DNA of 64,000 bases. Source: Ornithodoros turicata. Lineage: Eukaryota; Arthropoda; Arachnida; Ixodida; Argasidae. Made by a program: the position numbers and the translations under genes. Positions within the stretch are counted from its first letter, which is position 1; every line of letters starts with the position of its first letter. The stretch spans positions 124,001-188,000 of the forward strand of contig NW_026999299.1 of NCBI RefSeq assembly GCF_037126465.1, given 5' to 3'. Below the pieces are notes generated by a model. It was not told the DNA's origin. It saw nothing but the letters and a program-made list of their open reading frames with translations, and ran no database searches. Of this stretch, positions 1-10,371 are shown one piece after another.

Positions 1-527
1 GTTACTTTTGTTTCAGAAGAAAGTACTTCGTCACATAGCAAACGTTCCCTTTTTACATCCAACAGGATCACTCTTCGCGAAATTTAGCATAATCAGAATT
101 ATGGATCTCTATAAGTACCGTATGTCCATTACATATGTAACTTCAGTAAAGCAAAATAATAACATCTTTCTAGCCCTAACCAATTTAACCATGAGATTAA
201 CCTCTTATTCACTACGCTACAATGAGCCCTACTTCACACCGTGTGCACGAACTAATTATGGCTCACAGTCGGTTTCATATAATCTTCCACGACATATCAA
301 TTCCCATATCCAAAACAACATTAACATCAGCTGTCTTTCAATTCGCTCTATAAAGGCCATGTATGTTCTCTAGGATAGTCATATTATTTCGTTCATATTG
401 TTTCGTTCGTTCGTTCATATTTGTTCATATTAGTTCATATTGAATGAACTAGTGTTTCTAACCTCCGTAAAATCTGTTGTCCGCGTCTTTTTCCTTCCAC
501 AACAATATATATATATACATATATGTT
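1..527. other. Unassigned left flank
   Basis: I recognise no gene here. A 121-codon open frame at 8-373 has no domain-like features and unremarkable composition, so I leave it out. At about 388-450 there is a short degenerate run of TTCGTTCATAT-like repeats. From about 460 the sequence (TCTGTTGTCCGCGTCTTTTT) resembles 6120-6140, on the other side of the first satellite array, so both may be remnants of one older element into which the array was placed. A (TA)n tract at about 506-527 leads directly into the array. Confidence 0.4.
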
Positions 528-3500
528 TGTAACTCAAACGTCGCCATGCCAGTACTGGACAGCTGTTTCGGCCTTCTTGGGTCTCATCAGCAGTACGCAG
601 GCAGGCAACGTTTGAGCGGATGGCGTCAGAAGGTCACGTGATGCCTCCTGTCAGGGTGTCCTAAGACACCTATGAAAGCCCAGTGCAAAGCCAGTCAAAT
701 GTATAAGGGAAAAAAATAGCAAGAGCTCTTTGGCTGCACGTGTAGCACATGTTTGTAACTCAAACGTCGCCATGCCAGTACTGGACAGCTGTTTCGGCCT
801 TCTTGGGCCTCATCAGCAGTACGCAGGCAGGCAACGTTTGAACGGATGGCGTCAGAAGGTCACGTGATGCCTCCTGTCAGGGTGTCCTAAGACACCTATG
901 AAAGCCCAGTGCAAAGCCAGTCAAATGTATAAGGGGAAAAAAATTAGCAAGAGCTCTTTGGCTGCACGTGTAGCACATGTTTGTATCTCAAACGTCGCCA
1001 TGCCAGTACTGGACAGCTGTTTCGGCCTTCTTGGGCCTCATCAGCAGTACGCAGGCAGGCAACGTTTGAACGGATGGCGTCAGAAGGTCACGTGATGCCT
1101 CCTGTCAGGGTGTCCTAAGACACCTATGAAAGCCCAGTGCAAAGCCAGTCAAATGTATAAGGGGAAAAAATTAGCAAGAGCTCTTTGGCTGCACGTGTAG
1201 CACATGTTTGTAACTCAAACGTCGCCATGCCAGTACTGGACAGCTGTTTCGGCCTTCTTACGCCTTATCAGCAGTACGCAGGCAGGCAACGTTTGAACGG
1301 ATGGCGTCAGAAGGTCACGTGATGCCTCCTGTCAGGGTGTCCTAAGACACCTATGAAAGCCCAGTGCAAAGTTAGTCAAATGTATAAGGGGAAAAAAAAT
1401 TAGCAAGAGCTCTTTGGCTGCACGTGTAGCACATGTTTGTAACTCAAACGTCGCCATGCCAGTACTGGACAGCTGTTTCGGCCTTCTTGGGCCTCATCAG
1501 CAGTACGCAGGCAGGCACCGTTTGAACGGATGGCGTCAGAAGGTCACGTGATGCCTCCTGTCAGGGTGTCCTAAGACACCTATGAAAGCCCAGTGCAAAG
1601 TCAGTCAAATGTATAAGGGGAAAAAATTAGCAAGAGCTCTTTGGCTGCACGTGTAGCACATGTTTGTAACTCAAACGTCGCCATGCCAGTACTGGACAGC
1701 TGTTTCGGCCTTCTTGGGCCTCATCAGCAGTACGCAGGCAGGCAACGTTTGAACGGATGGCGTCAGAAGGTCACGTGATGCCTCCTGTCAGGGTGTCCTA
1801 AGACACCTATGAAAGCCCAGTGCAAAGTCAGTCAAATGTATAAGGGAAAAAAAATAGCAAGAGCTCTTTGGCTGCACGTGTAGCACATGTTTGTAACTCA
1901 AACGTCGCCATGCCAGTACTGGACAGCTGTTTCGGCCTTCTTGGGCCTCATCAGCAGTACGCAGGCAGGCAACGTTTGAACGGATGGCGTCAGAAGGTCA
2001 CGTGATGCCTCCTGTCAGGGTGTCCTAAGACACCTATGAAAGCTCAGTGCAAAGTCAGTCAAATGTATAAGGGGAAAAAAATTAGCAAGAGCTCTTTGGC
2101 TGCACGTGTAGCACATGTTTGTAACTCAAACGTCGCCATGCCAGTACTGGACAGCTGTTTCGGCCTTCTTGGGCCTCATCAGCAGTACGCAGGCAGGCAA
2201 CGTTTGAACGGATGGCGTCAGAAGGTCACGTGATGCCTCCTGTCAGGGTGTCCTAAGACACCTATGAAAGCCCAGTGCAAAGCCAGTCAAATGTATAAGG
2301 GGAAAAAAATTAGCAAGAGCTCTTTGGCTGCACGTGTAGCACATGTTTGTAACTCAAACGTCGCCATGCCAGTACTGGACAGCTGTTTCGGCCTTCTTGG
2401 GCCTCATCAGCAGTACGCAGGCAGGCAACGTTTGAACGGATGGCGTCAGAAGGTCACGTGATGCCTCCTGTCAGGGTGTCCTAAGACACCTATGAAAGCC
2501 CAGTGCAAAGTCAGTCAAATGTATAAGGGGAAAAAAAATTAGCAAGAGCTCTTTGGCTGCACGTGTAGCACATGTTTGTAACTCAAACGTCGCCATGCCA
2601 GTACTGGACAGCTGTTTCGGCCTTCTTGGGCCTCATCAGCAGTACGCAGGCAGGCAACGTTTGAGCGGATGGCGTCAGAAGGTCACGTGATGCCTCCTGT
2701 CAGGGTGTCCTAAGACACCTATGAAAGCCCAGTGCAAGGCCAGTCAAATGTATAAGGGGAAAAAAATTAGCAAGAGCTCTTTGGCTGCACGTGTAGCACA
2801 TGTTTGTATCTCAAACGTCGCCATGCCAGTACTGGACAGCTGTTTCGGCCTTCTTGGGCCTCATCAGCAGTACGCAGGCAGGCAACGTTTGAACGGATGG
2901 CGTCAGAAGGTCACGTGATGCCTCCTGTCAGGGTGTCCTAAGACACCTATGAAAGCCCAGTGCAAAGCCAGTCAAATGTATAAGGGGAAAAAAATTAGCA
3001 AGAGCTCTTTGGCTGCACGTGTAGCACATGTTTGTAACTCAAACGTCGCCATGCCAGTACTGGACAGCTGTTTCGGCCTTCTTACGCCTTATCAGCAGTA
3101 CGCAGGCAGGCAACGTTTGAACGGATGGCGTCAGAAGGTCACGTGATGCCTCCTGTCAGGGTGTCCTAAGACACCTATGAAAGCCCAGTGCAAAGTTAGT
3201 CAAATGTATAAGGGGGAAAAAAAATTAGCAAGAGCTCTTTGGCTGCACGTGTAGCACATGTTTGTAACTCAAACGTCGCCATGCCAGTACTGGACAGCTG
3301 TTTCGGCCTTCTTGGGCCTCATCAGCAGTACGCAGGCAGGCAACGTTTGAACGGATGGCGTCAGAAGGTCACGTGATGCCTCCTGTCAGGGTGTCCTAAG
3401 ACACCTATGAAAGCCCAGTGCAAAGTCAGTCAAATGTATAAGAGGAAAAAAAATAGCAAGAGCTCTTTGGCTGCACGTGTAGCACATGTTTGTAACTCAA

Positions 3501-5852
3501 ACGTCGCCATGCCAGTACTGGACAGCTGTTTCGGCCTTCTTGGGCCTCATCAGCAGTACGCAGGCAGGCAACGTTTGAACGGATGGCGTCAGAAGGTCAC
3601 GTGATGCCTCCTGTCAGGGTGTCCTAAGACACCTATGAAAGCCCAGTGCAAAGTCAGTCAAATGTATAAGGGAAAAAAAATAGCAAGAGCTCTTTGGCTG
3701 CACGTGTAGCACATGTTCGTAACTCAAACGTCGCCATGCCAGTACTGGACAGCTGTTTCGGCCTTCTTGGGCCTCATCAGCAGTACGCAGGCAGGCAACG
3801 TTTGAACGGATGGCGTCAGAAGGTCACGTGATGCCTCCTGTCAGGGTGTCCTAAGACACCTATGAAAGCCCAGTGCAAAGTCAGTCAAATGTATAAGAGG
3901 AAAAAAAATAGCAAGAGCTCTTTGGCTGCACGTGTAGCACATGTTTGTAACTCAAACGTCGCCATGCCAGTACTGGACAGCTGTTTCGGCCTTCTTGGGC
4001 CTCATCAGCAGTACGCAGGCAGGCAACGTTTGAACGGATGGCGTCAGAAGGTCACGTGATGCCTCCTGTCAGGGTGTCCTAAGACACCTATGAAAGCCCA
4101 GTGCAAAGTCAGTCAAATGTATAAGAGGAAAAAAATAGCAAGAGCTCTTTGGCTGCACGTGTAGCACATGTTTGTAACTCAAACGTCGCCATGCCAGTAC
4201 TGGACAGCTGTTTCGGCCTTCTTGGGCCTCATCAGCAGTACGCAGGCAGGCAACGTTTGAACGGATGGCGTCAGAAGGTCACGTGATGCCTCCTGTCAGG
4301 GTGTCCTAAGACACCTATGAAAGCCCAGTGCAAAGTCAGTCAAATGTATAAGGGAAAAAAAATAGCAAGAGCTCTTTGGCTGCACGTGTAGCACATGTTC
4401 GTAACTCAAACGTCGCCATGCCAGTACTGGACAGCTGTTTCGGCCTTCTTGGGCCTCATCAGCAGTACGCAGGCAGGCAACGTTTGAACGGATGGCGTCA
4501 GAAGGTCACGTGATGCCTCCTGTCAGGGTGTCCTAAGACACCTATGAAAGCTCAGTGCAAAGTCAGTCAAATGTATAAGGGGAAAAAAATTAGCAAGAGC
4601 TCTTTGGCTGCACGTGTAGCACATGTTTGTAACTCAAACGTCGCCATGCCAGTACTGGACAGCTGTTTCGGCCTTCTTGGGCCTCATCAGCAGTACGCAG
4701 GCAGGCAACGTTTGAACGGATGGCGTCAGAAGGTCACGTGATGCCTCCTGTCAGGGTGTCCTAAGACACCTATGAAAGCCCAGTGCAAAGCCAGTCAAAT
4801 GTATAAGGGGGAAAAAAATTAGCAAGAGCTCTTTGGCTGCACGTGTAGCACATGTTTGTAACTCAAACGTCGCCATGCCAGTACTGGACAGCTGTTTCGG
4901 CCTTCTTGGGCCTCATCAGCAGTACGCAGGCAGGCAACGTTTGAACGGATGGCGTCAGAAGGTCACGTGATGGCTCCTGTCAGGGTGTCCTAAGACACCT
5001 ATGAAAGCCCAGTGCAAAGTCAGTCAAATGTATAAGGGGAAAAAATTAGATAGAGCTCTTTGGCTGCACGTGTAGCACATGTTTGTAACTCAAACGTCGC
5101 CATGCCAGTACTGGACAGCTGTTTCGGCCTTCTTGGGCCTCATCAGCAGTACGCAGGCAGGCAACGTTTGAACGGATGGCGTCAGAAGGTCACGTGATGC
5201 CTCCTGTCAGGGTGTCCTAAGACACCTATGAAAGCCCAGTGCAAAGCCAGTCAAATGTATAAGGGGGAAAAAATTAGCAAGAGCTCTTTGGCTGCACGTG
5301 TAGCACATGTTTGTAACTCAAACGTCGCCATGCCAGTACTGGACAGCTGTTTCGGCCTTCTTGGGCCTCATCAGCAGTACGCAGGCAGGCAACGTTTGAA
5401 CGGATGGCGTCAGAAGGTCACGTGATGCCTCCTGTCAGGGTGTCCTAAGACACCTATGAAAGCCCAGTGCAAAGTCAGTCAAATGTATAAGGGGAAAAAA
5501 TTAGATAGAGCTCTTTGGCTGCACGTGTAGCACATGTTTGTAACTCAAACGTCGCCATGCCAGTACTGGACAGCTGTTTCGGCCTTCTTGTGCCTCATCA
5601 GCAGTACGCAGGCAGGCAACGTTTGAACGAATGGCGTCAGAAGGTCACGTGGCACGTGATGCCTCCTGTCAGGGTGTCCTAAGACACCTATGAAAGCCCT
5701 GTGCAGAGCCAGTCAAATGTATAAGGGGGAAACATTAGCAAGAGCTCTTTGGCTGCACATGTAGCACATGTTTGTAACTCAAACGTCGCCATGCAAGTAC
5801 TGGACAGCTGTTTCGGCCTTCTTTGGCCTCATCAGCAGTACGCAGGCAACGC
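528..5852 (-). repeat. 228-bp tandem retrozyme array, family 1 (24 hammerhead cores)
   Basis: About 23-24 head-to-tail units of 226-230 bp, with very few substitutions between units. The A-run length (GGGGAAAAAAATT) and single sites (for example CAAAGCCAGT or CAAAGTCAGT) vary. Every unit carries a hammerhead ribozyme on the minus strand; core starts (plus coordinates) are 552, 778, 1006, 1233, 1462, 1689, 1916, 2144, 2372, 2601, 2829, 3057, 3287, 3515, 3742, 3970, 4197, 4424, 4652, 4881, 5108, 5336, 5563 and 5797. Units at 1233 and 3057 read CUGAUAA instead of CUGAUGA, which should abolish cleavage. The repeated 65-codon open frames on the plus strand follow from the repeat and are not proteins. 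The size, tandem arrangement and hammerhead fit animal retrozymes, small non-autonomous retroelements thought to move through circular RNA. Identity as a tandem array is certain; the retrozyme assignment rests on the ribozyme. Confidence 0.9.
759..841 (-). ncRNA. Hammerhead ribozyme, type I, family 1 (representative unit)
   Basis: The 45-nt core is at 778-822 on the minus strand. In order it holds stem I 3' strand GUACUG, core CUGAUGA, stem II GGCC with hexaloop CAAGAA and GGCC, core GAAA, self-complementary helix III CAGCUG, then UC, then stem I 5' strand CAGUAC. The scissile triplet is GUC and cleavage should fall just before CAGUAC. Stem I extends outward: a 1/3-nt internal loop, a 4-bp helix (UGCC/GGCA), a bulged U and about 13 further pairs ending near 759 and 841. 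All invariant core residues are present. Loop II (CAAGAA) opposite an asymmetric stem-I loop matches the usual hammerhead tertiary contact. The short helix III is typical of retrozyme and Penelope-type hammerheads. This same layout recurs in the 24 units of the array. Confidence 0.92.
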
Positions 5853-5995
5853 CATCCGCTCAAACGTTGCCTGCCTGCGTACTCCTGATGAGGCCCAAGA
5901 AGGCCGAAACAGCTGTCCATTACTGGCATGGCGACGTTTGAGTTACAAACATGTGCTACACGTGCAGGCAAAGAGCTCTTGCTAATTTTTTCCCC
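5853..5995 (+). repeat. Inverted partial copy closing the 228-bp array
   Basis: At about 5850 the array flips orientation. Sequence matching the unit's hammerhead, post-cleavage region and T-rich stretch now reads on the plus strand and stops at TTTTTTCCCCTTATATA. The inverted hammerhead core (5879-5923) has CUGAUGA and GAAA but a damaged stem I (GUACUC against CAUUAC). Local palindromy is strong around 5830-5885. The same kind of inverted partial end closes the other two retrozyme loci. Confidence 0.85.
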
Positions 5996-6189
5996 TTATA
6001 TACACTGTGGCACTGTCTTCGTCAGGACCAGTGCCTCTGTCGAAACGTCGACCATTCTTTTTTTAATCTATGTGTTAAATTACCCATTAAATAAGTTAGT
6101 TTTTGTTAACGTTCCTGTAATCTGTAGTCCACGTCTTATTATTTCACTTTTATTCAACTTCGTAGCCGTCTGATATATTAACCTATTTG
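5996..6189. other. Degenerate repeat fragment between the two retrozyme arrays
   Basis: It contains CTGTCGAAACGTCGACC (about 6037) and, reversed, CTGACGAAGACAGTGCC (about 6004-6022). These motifs resemble the hammerhead-like pieces common in Penelope-type element ends, but here they lie in opposite orientations, so no intact ribozyme can form. The rest is AT-rich with no gene. A (TA)n tract at 6193-6214 leads into the second array. Confidence 0.35.
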
Positions 6190-6214
6190 TCCTATATATA
6201 TATATATATATATA

Positions 6215-9200
6215 GATACTCATTGAACGATGCGACAGCACCAGAGGACACGTGTTTCGCCGTGTTTGCGGCTCGTCGGCCCTGGGTAGCTGCGCATCGT
6301 TCGGGATTGGCAAACCAGGGGTCACTCAGCGAGCGATATACACCTGGGAGGGTGACTGAGCACTCCCCAATGCCACAGTGCAAGCCAGTGAATTATAAAG
6401 AGGGGGGAAAAGCCATGAAAAAAATTAGTAAATGATGCTAGACGTGTTTGAAATTCAAACTTACAGATTAAAATGGCTTCTATGGCTGCACGTAGAGGAA
6501 CAGATACTCATTGAACGATGCGACAGCACCAGAGGACACGTGTTTCGCCGTGTTTGCGGCTCGTCGGCCCTGGGTAGCTGCGCATCGTTCGGGATTGGCA
6601 AACCAGGGGTCACTCAGCGAGCGATATACACCTGGGAGGGTGACTGAGCACTCCCCAATGCCACAGTGCAAGCCAGTGAATTATAAAGAGGGGGGAAAAG
6701 CCATGAAAAAAATTAGTAGATGATGCTAGACGTGTTTGAAATTCAAACTTACAGATTAAAATGGCTTCTATGGCTGCACGTAGAGGAACAGATACTCATT
6801 GAACGATGCGACAGCACCAGAGGACACGTGTTTCGCCGTGTTTGCGGCTCGTCGGCCCTGGGTAGCTGCGCATCGTTCGGGATTGGCAAACTAGGGGTCA
6901 CTCAGCGAGCGATATACACCTGGGAGGGTGACTGAGCACTCCCCAATGCCACAGTGCAAGCCAGTGAATTATAAAGAGGGGGGAAAAGCCATGAAAAAAA
7001 TTAGTAAATGGTGCTAGACGTGTTTGAAATTCAAACTTACAGATTAAAATGGCTTCTATGGCTGCACGTAGAGGAACAGATACTCATTGAACGATGCGAC
7101 AGCACCAGAGGACACGTGTTTCGCCGTGTTTGCGGCTCGTCGGCCCTGGGTAGCTGCGCATCGTTCGGGATTGGCAAACCAGGGGTCACTCAGCGAGCGA
7201 TATACACCTGGGAGGGTGACTGAGCACTCCCCAATGCCACAGTGCAAGCCAGTGAATTATAAAGAGGGGGGAAAAGCCATGAAAAAAATTAGTAAATGAT
7301 GCTAGACGTGTTTGAAATTCAAACTTACAGATTAAAATGGCTTCTATGGCTGCACGTAGAGGAACAGATACTCATTGAACGATGCGACAGCACCAGAGGA
7401 CACGTGTTTCGCCGTGTTTGCGGCTCGTCGGCCCTGGGTAGCTGCGCATCGTTCGGGATTGGCAAACCAGGGGTCACTCAGCGAGCGATATACACCTGGG
7501 AGGGTGACTGAGCACTCCCCAATGCCACAGTGCAAGCCAGTGAATTATAAAGAGGGGGGAAAAGCCATGAAAAAAATTAGTAAATGATGCTAGACGTGTT
7601 TGAAATTCAAACTTACAGATTAAAATGGCTTCTATGGCTGCACGTAGAGGAACAGATACTCATTGAACGATGCGACAGCACCAGAGGACACGTGTTTCGC
7701 CGTGTTTGCGGCTCGTCGGCCCTGGGTAGCTGCGCATCGTTCGGGATTGGCAAACCAGGGGTCACTCAGCGAGCGATATACACCTGGGAGGGTGACTGAG
7801 CACTCCCCAATGCCACAGTGCAAGCCAGTGAATTATAAAGAGGGGGGAAAAGCCATGAAAAAAATTAGTAAATGATGCTAGACGTGTTTGAAATTCAAAC
7901 TTACAGATTAAAATGGCTTCTATGGCTGCACGTAGAGGAACAGATACTCATTGAACGATGCGACAGCACCAGAGGACACGTGTTTCGCCGTGTTTGCGGC
8001 TCGTCGGCCCTGGGTAGCTGCGCATCGTTCGGGATTGGCAAACCAGGGGTCACTCAGCGAGCGATATACACCTGGGAGGGTGACTGAGCACTCCCCAATG
8101 CCACAGTGCAAGCCAGTGAATTATAAAGAGGGGGGAAAAGCCATGAAAAAAATTAGTAAATGATGCTAGACGTGTTTGAAATTCAAACTTACAGATTAAA
8201 ATGGCTTCTATGGCTGCACGTAGAGGAACAGATACTCATTGAACGATGCGACAGCACCAGAGGACACGTGTTTCGCCGTGTTTGCGGCTCGTCGGCCCTG
8301 GGTAGCTGCGCATCGTTCGGGATTGGCAAACCAGGGGTCACTCAGCGAGCGATATACACCTGGGAGGGTGACTGAGCACTCCCCAATGCCACAGTGCAAG
8401 CCAGTGAATTATAAAGAGGGGGGAAAAGCCATGAAAAAAATTAGTAAATGATGCTAGACGTGTTTGAAATTCAAACTTACAGATTAAAATGGCTTCTATG
8501 GCTGCACGTAGAGGAACAGATACTCATTGAACGATGCGACAGCACCAGAGGACACGTGTTTCGCCGTGTTTGCGGCTCGTCGGCCCTGGGTAGCTGCGCA
8601 TCGTTCGGGATTGGCAAACCAGGGGTCACTCAGCGAGCGATATACACCTGGGAGGGTGACTGAGCACTCCCCAATGCCACAGTGCAAGCCAGTGAATTAT
8701 AAAGAGGGGGAAAAGCCATGAAAAAAATTAGTAAATGATGCTAGACGTGTTTGAAATTCAAACTTACAGATTAAAATGGCTTCTATGGCTGCACGTAGAG
8801 GAACAGATACTCATTGAACGATGCGACAGCACCAGAGGACACGTGTTTCGCCGTGTTTGCGGCTCGTCGGCCCTGGGTAGCTGCGCATCGTTCGGGATTG
8901 GCAAACTCAGCGAGCGATATACACCTGGGAGGGTGAACGAGCACTCCCCAATGCCACAGTGCAAGCCAGTGAATTATAAAGAGGGGGGAAAAGCCATGAA
9001 AAAAATTAGTAAATGATGCTAGACGTGTTTGAAATTCAAACTTGCAGATTAAAATGGCTTCTATGGCTGCACGTAGAGAAATAGATACTCATTGAACGAT
9101 GCGACAGCACCAGAGGACACGTGTTTCGCCGTGTTTGCGGCTCGTCGGCCCTGGGTAGCTGCGCATCGTTCGGGATTGGCAAACCAGGGGTCACTCAGCG

Positions 9201-9275
9201 AGCGATATACACCTGGGAGGGTGAACGAGCACTCCTCAATGCCACAGTGCAAGCCAGTGAATTATAAAGAGAATT
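6215..9275 (-). repeat. 288-bp tandem retrozyme array, family 2 (11 hammerhead cores)
   Basis: Eleven head-to-tail units, ten of them 286-288 bp and nearly identical; the tenth lacks 10 bp (GGCAAACTCAGCGAG), giving 278 bp. Minus-strand hammerhead cores start at plus positions 6241, 6529, 6817, 7105, 7393, 7681, 7969, 8257, 8545, 8832 and 9110. The unit is related to family 1: both share an ACGTGCAGCC block, an A-rich tract (T-rich on the minus strand), a CAGTGCAAGCCAGT-like block and a TCAAAC block. The left edge abuts (TA)n. The open frames of 63-71 codons repeated on both strands are by-products of the repeat. Very low divergence among the central units implies recent amplification or homogenisation. 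Confidence 0.9.
6241..6285 (-). ncRNA. Hammerhead-type ribozyme, family 2 (representative; U4C core variant)
   Basis: Minus-strand order: stem I CCAGGG, core CCGACGA, stem II GCCG with loop CAAACA and CGGC, core GAAA, helix III CACGUG (self-complementary), UC, stem I CUCUGG. Beyond the core, stem I continues past a 1/3-nt loop with CAGC/GCUG, a bulged U and CGAUGCG/CGCAUCG. The fold and the GUC cleavage triplet are intact. The canonical CUGANGA is CCGACGA in all eleven units, so the U at core position 4 is C. That change is expected to weaken catalysis, so activity is uncertain although the structure is fully kept. Confidence 0.82.
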
Positions 9276-9333
9276 GAATTTCAAACACGTCTAGCATCAT
9301 TTACCTATTTTTTTAATGGCTCTTCCCCCTCTT

Positions 9334-9336
<3 letters not shown>
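9276..9336 (+). repeat. Inverted partial copy closing the 288-bp array
   Basis: Reads TTGAATTTCAAACACGTC, GCATCATTTAC and CCCCCTCTTTATA: the reverse complement of the A-rich part of the 288-bp unit. It ends at the unit's TTTATA, which merges into a (TA)n tract. This matches how the 228-bp array ends. Confidence 0.8.

Positions 9337-9401
<65 letters not shown>
9336..9401. repeat. (TA)n(TG)n microsatellite
   Basis: About 18 nt of alternating TA followed by about 46 nt of alternating TG. It separates the second retrozyme array from the third retrozyme locus. Confidence 0.95.
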
Positions 9402-9402
<1 letters not shown>

Positions 9403-9665
9403 ACAATTTGATCGTGCACTCCAAGCCAAGGACAGCTGTTTCGCTCTACTTGGAGCTCGTCAGCCTGGCGTAGGGAAGTGACACTAAGATTGGCGCTAAC
9501 AGTGCGTCTCGGCGAGACGTCAATGTTCGACGGTGACGGCGCCACCTGTGGATTCCGCAGTGCAAGTCAGCAAGTACATATACAAATTGTCCTTGGCTGG
9601 GAGTGCACGATCAAATTGTAAACATATGCTCAACGTGCAGCTACAGAGCTTCGGCTATTTTCAGT
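9402..9665 (-). mobile_element. Retrozyme-like monomer, family 3, with inverted end
   Basis: A single unit related to the two arrays. It contains a hammerhead, a GCAAGTCAGCAAGTA block and a CAACGTGCAGCTACAGAGCT block homologous to the other families. Sequence from the ribozyme's post-cleavage side (9404-9434) recurs inverted at about 9589-9622 (GTGCACGATCAAATTGTAAA), so the locus ends in an inverted partial copy as the arrays do. It sits beside (TA)n(TG)n. Confidence 0.75.
9425..9469 (-). ncRNA. Hammerhead ribozyme, type I, family 3
   Basis: Minus-strand order: stem I GCCAGG, core CUGACGA, stem II GCUC with loop CAAGUA and GAGC, core GAAA, helix III CAGCUG (self-complementary), UC, stem I CUUGGC. 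All invariant residues are present and the cleavage triplet is GUC. The core is 45 nt, the same as in families 1 and 2, and loop II again has the form CAANNA. Stem I extends with GGAGUG pairing to CACUUCC across an internal loop. Confidence 0.88.
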
Positions 9666-10002
9666 TTGTATATGTACATATTATTTTGCATGAAACATCT
9701 GCTTTTCCAATTTTTTGCTTGCGTGGTTAAGTTTACTGAGGCAGTAGCTAAAATTCACTTTCATGGATTAGATGACAATGAATTTTAACCGAAGAGGATG
9801 TTGGTACCTCTCGCATGTCACTGGTATTTCCTCTGCACCTTCTAACACTGCTATGAAAGATACTAGCAGGCAGTACTGGTACAACATACATCAGTTTATG
9901 ATATAAGTGGTGTTTCTGACACGTTCTCAATCCGGGAGGAACGCGCTGCTGATATGATCCTAATAATACTGGTACAGCATCCATCAATTTCTAGTACGAC
10001 AA
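9666..10002. other. Unassigned
   Basis: No gene, RNA or repeat recognised. Short open frames here show no domain-like features. Confidence 0.4.
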
Positions 10003-10155
10003 CCCAAGCAGCACAATGTACTGGAAGTCGAGTGCATTAGGGGTGGACGGTATGTGTCTTATCAATGTTCTCTAGTTTCATGAATCTGTTCAAGGCCTTT
10101 CATCTACCCGTCCACCCCTATTGCACTCGACTTTCAGTGCATTTTGCTGCTTGGG
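10003..10155. mobile_element. Short hairpin MITE with CCCAAGCAGC ends
   Basis: About 60-bp arms are inverted copies of each other: the left begins CCCAAGCAGCACAATGTACT and the right ends GCTGCTTGGG. Both contain GTCGAGTGCA and GGGGTGGACGG or their complements. No coding capacity. A target duplication is not clear, so the superfamily is not assigned. Confidence 0.75.
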
Positions 10156-10371
10156 AAGTTTCTGACAACTAGTCAAGACAGGATGCAGAAATTGCTGGTA
10201 TATGTTCGTGTCAGTGTGTCTGTTCTCCTGGTGTGACGCATACAAGGAACTTGTAATGCACCATACCAGAGATATCAGAAACTGGCATCTGGATATCAGT
10301 TCTAGTGTAGATGCTTATCAGCAAAACCAGAAACTGGTATAATCATAATTTGAAACCAGCACTTTTCAGCA

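Noticed and set aside
898..5425. Repeated 65-codon open frames in the 228-bp array
   Set aside because: They recur only because the unit repeats, they are broken in many units by the variable A-run, and they lie antisense to a well-supported hammerhead RNA.
528..5852. CRISPR-like array
   Set aside because: Units are continuous near-identical repeats with no unique spacers, in a eukaryotic context with no cas genes.
6001..6050. CTGACGAAG and CGAAACGTCG motifs as an intact ribozyme
   Set aside because: The two halves lie on opposite strands, so they cannot make one core; at most it is a scrambled remnant.
6187..9277. Repeated 63-71-codon frames on both strands of the 288-bp array
   Set aside because: They are present on both strands and in overlapping frames of identical units, with no domain or start context; they follow from the periodicity.
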